Virus record (IMG/VR): IMGVR_UViG_3300048033_000114 | Location: 1 to 26,274 of that record | DNA from: a virus | Direction: 5' to 3' (one strand) | Length of the DNA stretch: 26,274 bases | Part shown: positions 22,069 to 26,274 of the stretch, one piece after another | Layout: each line of letters begins with the position of its first letter | Numbering within the stretch: position 1 is the stretch's first letter | Translations under genes and position numbers: made by a program | Notes under the pieces: generated by a model | Database searches by the model: none | What the model was told of the DNA's origin: nothing | Seen by the model: the letters and a program-made list of their open reading frames with translations, nothing else

Positions 22069-24024
22069 TTACCTTGTTTGAGTAAACGGAGACATGAAGC
22101 CCCCTGTTGGTACAGATCCCTGAGACGCTGGGCTTAAATTACCCGTGCTTGCGTTAGCTCCTGTTTGCCGTTGTAGGCTCCCCAAATCGCTTAGAGAACG
22201 ATTGATGTTGATGACTTTGTTGCCAATTTCATTTCCTGTTACATCAAAGGATTTGAGAAGTAGGTTACCGTTAGCATCTACTGCACGGCTGATAGTATTG
22301 CCCTGCTCATCAATGGAGTTACGGATAAGTTCACCGTTTTGTCCAAATGCTGTAGATAGCTGCTTGAAGTTCTGGCGCATGCCCATATCCAAGTCACCTT
22401 GAGTAGCAGCGATACCCGCTAGATCTTTTGCTTGACTGATGGAGTTTGCATCCATGTTCTGGAAGCCACCCTCAAGTTTAGTCTGTAGATTACCTAGTTG
22501 ACCACTAAAGTCCGCAGACATGTTACCTTGATCAGTAGCCATGTTACCTAACTGAGTTGCAGTAGCGTCTTGATTAGCTTTCATGCTAGACATTAGGCCT
22601 TCGTTACCCGCCTGTAGCTGGCTCCCAATACTGGACATGATACCATCGGTGTTTTCTTTTAAAGTAGGAGCAATCCAATCCCTCAGCAGTTTGTTACCTG
22701 ACAAACTGGTATCCGCAATATTGGCATTGGTTGCGGCTAGACGGGATACTGTATCTGCCTGATAATTCTCTGCGTCAGTAAGCATCTGGTTAACATCCGT
22801 ACTAACCTGACCTACTTGCTGACCCGCCGCATCAAATTTAGTCTCTAGCATGACACCTTGGTCATCCATAGAACGAGTGATCGTATTGCCTTGCTCATCA
22901 ATGGAGTTCTTAATTAGCTCTCCGTTGTCTCCGAAGGCAGACGACAGGGATTCATATTGAGCCTTAGTATTGGCATCGATATTATCGCCTGTAGTTTGTA
23001 GCAAGTTCTTAACATTGCCCAAGCGAGTAGTCATGTTCTCTGCTTGCTGGTCTGCTGCAAGCGAGTTAGCACTGAAGCCACCTTCTACCGTTGTGCCTAG
23101 GGCTGCTAGGTCATTACCTGTAGCAGTAGCCACATCACCCAACTGTCCTGATAGGTTAGCCTGACCTTCTGCAGCCGCTTGTGCAAATGTACCCAAGTCA
23201 TCTCGCATAGCGTCAGAGGAGTTTGCGATCATTGTCTGCGTATCAGCACGGGTCTGGTTAGCCAAGGTAACGTCATCAGAATATCGATCTACATAGTTAT
23301 CAAATGTAGTCTTGTATTCATCCATGCCCTGCTGCAAGTTTCCTTGGTTTTCTAGCTGCTCGGTAGCATACGCATCTGCAGTATCTTGCATCGTATCTAG
23401 AGTAGTACCAAGATTACCTTGACCTTCTAGGACGTTAGCTTGCGTTGAAGTTAGCTCTGAGGAAGCATTACCAAAACCTTCAGCCAAAGCATCGCCTGTC
23501 TCACTAAACCCTGTATTAAGATTGCTGTTAGCAGCCTCAAATTGTGCTGTTCTATCCGCCTGTGCGTCAGCAAACCCTTGAGCCTGGTCAGTAAAACCCT
23601 GATCTACAGCACCTTGGATATTGGCTTGTCCTGCATCGACGCTATCAAAACGCCCACCCATAGTATCAAAGCCACCAGAAACATCACTAGATAGATTGCT
23701 CAAAGCGGTAGCATTACCGCTAATGCCTGTATTGTTAGCATTAACGCCTGTATTCACAGTATCAAACTGAGCATTCATACCTTGATTGTAGGTATCCATA
23801 AGATCAGAGAGATTAGTGAAGCCTGAAGTAAGGTTGGAACCAATACCAGCAACACTGGAGTCAATACCATCAAAACGGGTATCAAACTGATCATATCGAG
23901 CCGTAGCATCTGTACGAGCCTCTCCGATTTGATCACTAATACCTACTTGGTTATCTGCCAAGTCCTGGAACTGGTCGTCAGATAGACCACCATCTACTAC
24001 TGTTTCACCGCTGCCGCCGCCCAT
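22069..24024 (-). CDS. Long repetitive fibre-like structural protein
   Basis: A 651-residue protein, Gln/Asn/Asp/Thr/Gly-rich and Lys-poor, built of many short imperfect repeats (patterns such as GFDTMGGRFDSVD, QANIQGAVDQGF, NLGTTLDTMQ) with heptad-like spacing, suggesting a long parallel coiled-coil trimer. A ~50-residue module occurs twice (LSSAFGDNGELIKNSIDEQG and LSTAFGQNGELIRNSIDEQG, coded near 22810-22960 and 22220-22370). The N-terminus (MGGGSGETVVDGG) is Gly-rich. Likely a tail fibre shaft or fibre-linked virion protein. It starts 1 nt after the acyltransferase gene, making it a candidate partner or substrate (inference). Confidence 0.55.
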   Translation of the reverse strand: MGGGSGETVVDGGLSDDQFQDLADNQVGISDQIGEARTDATARYDQFDTRFDGIDSSVAGIGSNLTSGFTNLSDLMDTYNQGMNAQFDTVNTGVNANNTGISGNATALSNLSSDVSGGFDTMGGRFDSVDAGQANIQGAVDQGFTDQAQGFADAQADRTAQFEAANSNLNTGFSETGDALAEGFGNASSELTSTQANVLEGQGNLGTTLDTMQDTADAYATEQLENQGNLQQGMDEYKTTFDNYVDRYSDDVTLANQTRADTQTMIANSSDAMRDDLGTFAQAAAEGQANLSGQLGDVATATGNDLAALGTTVEGGFSANSLAADQQAENMTTRLGNVKNLLQTTGDNIDANTKAQYESLSSAFGDNGELIKNSIDEQGNTITRSMDDQGVMLETKFDAAGQQVGQVSTDVNQMLTDAENYQADTVSRLAATNANIADTSLSGNKLLRDWIAPTLKENTDGIMSSIGSQLQAGNEGLMSSMKANQDATATQLGNMATDQGNMSADFSGQLGNLQTKLEGGFQNMDANSISQAKDLAGIAATQGDLDMGMRQNFKQLSTAFGQNGELIRNSIDEQGNTISRAVDANGNLLLKSFDVTGNEIGNKVININRSLSDLGSLQRQTGANASTGNLSPASQGSVPTGGFMSPFTQTR

Positions 24025-24025
24025 A

Positions 24026-24448
24026 TTAGAACTCCTTAGTGTGTATTTTGTCTGGGGATTTAAACCGCCGCCAATTGGCAGGAACTCGTCGTCCTAATTC
24101 GGTTTGAGAATATTTCATCATGCCTCGCATGACTTTTGTTGTGTGACCAAACGGTGCTATGAAATCTATGCCCCAAAGCTGATATTGATCGTCTATAATG
24201 TCAGGTCGTGACCAGACCTTTTCATCTGGCATCCACCTCTCTGACAGGAAGTCTTCAGCCTCTTCCGTAGTAAACCAAGCCCAAGAAACAAACCCAATGG
24301 GTTGATCTCCGTCATAAAACAGTCGGGCTTTTTTATAGATTAAAGGGAAAAGGCAGTAGTTGTTAAACTCTACCAGAGTGTATAGCCTATGATCGTCGGA
24401 TTGATTGAACAGATATAGGCAATCTAGAACAGTGTTTCTGCTCTTCAT
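24026..24448 (-). CDS. Toxin-activating lysine acyltransferase (HlyC/RTX-acyltransferase family)
   Basis: A 140-residue protein that matches HlyC by eye through most of its length. The pattern LYLFNQSDDHRLYTL aligns with the HlyC region holding catalytic His23 (here H20); PIGFVSWAWF aligns with PVAYCSWANL; LWGIDFIAPFG aligns with WFIDWIAPFG, whose Asp92 is catalytic (here D95). HlyC moves a fatty acyl group from acyl-ACP to internal lysines of a pro-toxin. No RTX toxin (no GGxGxD repeats) is in the window, so the substrate is unknown. Neighbours are fibre genes, suggesting acylation of a virion protein or a host protein. HlyC is about 170 residues; this one lacks the C-terminal extension. AGGTGAG precedes ATG. 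Confidence 0.82.
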   Translation of the reverse strand: MKSRNTVLDCLYLFNQSDDHRLYTLVEFNNYCLFPLIYKKARLFYDGDQPIGFVSWAWFTTEEAEDFLSERWMPDEKVWSRPDIIDDQYQLWGIDFIAPFGHTTKVMRGMMKYSQTELGRRVPANWRRFKSPDKIHTKEF

Positions 24449-24454
24449 TGCTCA

Positions 24455-24510
24455 CCTAACTAAGTCTATGGGATAGAACCAGTATAACACTTAGTTAGGG
24501 GCTTTGGCAA
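24455..24510 (-). promoter_or_regulatory. Promoter and 11-bp inverted-repeat operator for the acyltransferase gene
   Basis: On the minus strand, TTGCCA (24505-24510) is a good -35 and TATACT (24481-24486) a good -10, with an 18-bp spacer. A perfect inverted repeat CCTAACTAAGT/ACTTAGTTAGG (24455-24465 and 24489-24499, 23-nt spacer) places one arm between the -35 and -10 boxes and the other at about +10 to +20. No U-run follows, so it is not a terminator. It fits a repressor operator, or possibly a leader hairpin. The downstream operon would include acyltransferase, fibre and lysis genes. Confidence 0.6.
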
Positions 24511-24515
24511 GTACT

Positions 24516-25043
24516 TTATGCTGCATCCACTACTGCTTGAGGTGTAGCATCTACGACAGCTTGTGCTTCTGCACGTTCTGCTACGTCAGTTGTAATTAGA
24601 GGGTTCTCAATGGTTTCCTCGGTAGGCTCTGCATCTGGGTCTTCAGAGTACACTGTGCGTGTGATTGTAGCCTCAACAGGATCAATGGCTGTGACTGTAA
24701 TGACATCAGCCATAACGTCTACCATTTCCATTGCGTCTTCATCCCAGACTTGTTCACCTGTAGCTTGGCTTTCGACTACCTCTGCACGACCATCAGCAAC
24801 GATGTATTGTGCTAGTCGGGCTGTAGCTACACGGTAGTCTGCAAGCTGTTGGTTGAACTGTTTTGTGTCTGCTGCTGTTTGTAGGTCAGCAGGGATGTCA
24901 CCGTCAAAGCTATCTGCGCCGTCAGCAATAATTGCGTCTAGGCACTCTTGGTAGTGGCGGTTCGCTGGGTCTAGGGGAATAGCCAGACCATCAATAACAA
25001 CGCTCTTTGCGCCAATGGGTGCTGTGTTAAAAGTATATGCCAT
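24516..25043 (-). CDS. Fibre-associated hypothetical protein
   Basis: A 175-residue acidic protein. MAYTFNTAPIGAKSVVIDGLAIPLDPANRHYQECLDAII is followed by a helical segment, and the second half is Ala/Val/Thr/Glu-rich with repeats around EAQAVVDATPQAVVDAA. The NRHYQECLDAI helix resembles the conserved NxxYQxxL motif of small tail-fibre-assembly or tail-chaperone proteins, but the match is weak. It follows the tail fibre gene by 2 nt, so a fibre role fits. Confidence 0.5.
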   Translation of the reverse strand: MAYTFNTAPIGAKSVVIDGLAIPLDPANRHYQECLDAIIADGADSFDGDIPADLQTAADTKQFNQQLADYRVATARLAQYIVADGRAEVVESQATGEQVWDEDAMEMVDVMADVITVTAIDPVEATITRTVYSEDPDAEPTEETIENPLITTDVAERAEAQAVVDATPQAVVDAA

Positions 25044-25045
25044 GT

Positions 25046-26206
25046 TTATAGCTCCGCATCAAATGAAATACCAGAGGTAGCGCCACCATCATATAATGAA
25101 CAAGCCTGGCCAACTACACCTCCGCTGAACCCAGATATATAAAGGCTTCCTTGTGTTTTACTTGAACGATTAGTGCTAATGGAAACACTATCATCCGTTG
25201 CAGTAGCAGGGCTGTAGAACTTTGTAGCATTGGTACCAAGAAGAGCAGCAGTTGGAACTGCTCTCATTGTTGTAGGGAAAACTACACCAGATAATGCTGC
25301 TATTCCTGTATTTTCCACAGTGCCTACCATGTAATTTGTCGTGTTGCCGTCGCTAGTCAGGACGAAGTAGTACCTTTGTGCAGCGGCCAGTTCTTCACCA
25401 TAGGATCGGTGTTCAAAAGGCGTGGCGACTTTGCCTACTTCAAGTTGGACGCCTGTGATCTGCCAGTAGTCACCAACTGTTGTTGAGTTGCTGCAACCCA
25501 CCGCACGGTTAGCTGCAACTTGAGCAGCCCACTCGCTCTGAGTTGTCCCAGAAGTGTAGTTACTACCAGCGATCATCCACCAAAACAATGTCACGTTGCC
25601 AGTAACGGCGTCTACTGTATCTGGTGGAATTACTAAGGACTTCTTTTCCCATACGTCTGCACTGTTGATGGTATAGGGCATAATAACAGTTTTGATTGGT
25701 CCGCCCTTGGTCATATCTACGGTGTAGCTGCCTGTGCGGTTTGACTTTATCCAAAAGGAAACGACCAGAGAAGTAGCTTTAGCAGTCCCAAAAGCCAAAT
25801 TCCTCATGTTTGTAAACTCAATGCGCTGCTCAAACGGGATTATGTAACCAGCCGTTGAGAGTGTTGCAGTAGTTTGAACCGTCGCTTTTAGAGAGAAAGG
25901 GAAACCTTCTTCTGTGGGACCACTTGCCTGTTCAATATCAAGATCAAACGTAGCGGCGTCATGCTCTTGATTCCATCTGTCAAGACAGTATTGCTGATCT
26001 GAGACAGTGGTAAAACTCGTCCCACGCTGCGCCACCTGCATGGCACCATTGATAATAACATTCCTGCGCCCAGCACCAATCAGATTAAACTGTTCCTGTG
26101 GTGTCTCAGCACGAAGCATAGCCTCGCCAGCTAGACCCGTAGGCTTGCGGAGGTCAGCCAACTCCTCCCGTACATTAATGGCTGGTTTTTCGATACGAAC
26201 TGTCAT
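25046..26206 (-). CDS. Tail fibre / receptor-binding protein with carbohydrate-binding-module-like domain
   Basis: A 386-residue protein. ATG 26206 (MTVRIEKPAINVREEL) follows AGGAG and is preferred over TTG 26224. After a helix (about 15-45), RNVIINGAMQVAQRGTSFT, YCLDRWNQ, the WQITGVQLEVGKVATPFEHR motif and SYGEELAAAQRYYF form the pattern common to the ends of many marine and podophage tail fibres, where the beta-sandwich between the DRW and GVQLEVG motifs resembles a CBM. The final ~90 residues are beta-rich and probably bind the host surface. First complete gene of the leftward block in the window. Confidence 0.75.
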   Translation of the reverse strand: MTVRIEKPAINVREELADLRKPTGLAGEAMLRAETPQEQFNLIGAGRRNVIINGAMQVAQRGTSFTTVSDQQYCLDRWNQEHDAATFDLDIEQASGPTEEGFPFSLKATVQTTATLSTAGYIIPFEQRIEFTNMRNLAFGTAKATSLVVSFWIKSNRTGSYTVDMTKGGPIKTVIMPYTINSADVWEKKSLVIPPDTVDAVTGNVTLFWWMIAGSNYTSGTTQSEWAAQVAANRAVGCSNSTTVGDYWQITGVQLEVGKVATPFEHRSYGEELAAAQRYYFVLTSDGNTTNYMVGTVENTGIAALSGVVFPTTMRAVPTAALLGTNATKFYSPATATDDSVSISTNRSSKTQGSLYISGFSGGVVGQACSLYDGGATSGISFDAEL

Positions 26207-26210
26207 TCTA

Positions 26211-26274
26211 TCACTCCTCGACAATCATGCCGTTAGAGGCGCTGATAGCAGCACCGACTGCGTTAGTTGTGTTG
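26211..26274 (-). CDS. C-terminal end of an upstream structural gene, partial
   Basis: An open frame enters from the right edge and ends with TGA (26211-26213). Only NTTNAVGAAISASNGMIVEE is visible. It lies 4 nt before the tail fibre start, so it is in the same operon. The sequence is too short to identify; position suggests a tail or fibre protein. Confidence 0.5.
   Translation of the reverse strand, partial: NTTNAVGAAISASNGMIVEE

Noticed and set aside
22069-24024. RTX toxin substrate for the acyltransferase
   Set aside because: The adjacent fibre-like protein has no glycine/aspartate nonapeptide (GGxGxDxUx) repeats and no secretion signal, so it is not an RTX toxin, although it may still be a substrate.
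24455-24499. The 11-bp inverted repeat as a transcription terminator
   Set aside because: There is no T-run on either strand and the loop is 23 nt; its position over a promoter favours an operator.

Overview
The window looks like about half of a tailed, podovirus-type phage genome from a marine alphaproteobacterial host. A leftward structural and lysis block converges on a rightward replication and nucleotide-metabolism block. The closest relatives I can name from memory are the HMO-2011-type and roseophage/cobavirus-like podoviruses. The strongest sign is a family A DNA polymerase with a DnaJ-like zinc-ribbon pair (two CxxCxGxG motifs), a trait I recall as reported for SAR116 phage HMO-2011. 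The set of ThyX, split primase and helicase, class II (cobalamin) ribonucleotide reductase, MazG, PhoH and DUF1289 genes agrees. Terminase, portal, capsid and any integrase are not in the window. No database search was possible, so the phage-group assignment is inference.

Positions 1-611 hold the 3' end of a thyX gene, a small membrane protein, and a non-coding stretch. That stretch contains a roughly 41-nt copy of a tRNA 3' end (best fit initiator tRNA-fMet, minus strand) and a near-consensus sigma-70 promoter. Positions 612-9978 (plus) are the replication and nucleotide operons: TOPRIM primase, a small gene, a terminator, DnaB/T7-gp4-type helicase, PolA, a probable ssDNA-binding protein, a Cas4/AddB-like Fe-S nuclease, a small PD-(D/E)XK/resolvase-like protein, a hypothetical, DUF3310, MazG-like NTP pyrophosphohydrolase and the B12-dependent RNR. 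Positions 9951-11863 (plus) hold small accessory genes: DUF1289, an overlapping RMF-like ORF, a PD-(D/E)XK-like protein, a small hypothetical, phoH and a membrane peptide. Positions 11864-11990 carry a minus-strand and a plus-strand terminator between the convergent blocks.

Positions 11991-26274 (minus, read right to left) are virion and lysis genes: the end of an upstream gene, a tail fibre with a probable carbohydrate-binding module, a fibre-associated protein, an HlyC-like toxin-activating lysine acyltransferase with its own promoter and 11-bp inverted repeat, a long repetitive fibre-like protein, endolysin with a C-terminal membrane segment, an overlapping i-spanin/o-spanin pair, a structural protein ending in an S74-type chaperone domain, two small proteins, and two large probable internal-virion (ejectosome) proteins.

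Most unusual points: (1) a phage HlyC-type protein acyltransferase with both catalytic residues conserved and no RTX toxin in view, placed among fibre genes behind a private promoter/operator; (2) the zinc ribbon at the thumb tip of PolA, where T7 polymerase carries its thioredoxin-binding insertion; (3) the tRNA-fMet 3' fragment, a candidate attP; (4) recurring intergenic elements (TAACTAA, and GTGGC/GCCAC palindromes) at the heads of several transcription units; and (5) a 59-codon RMF-like ORF overlapping both its neighbours.
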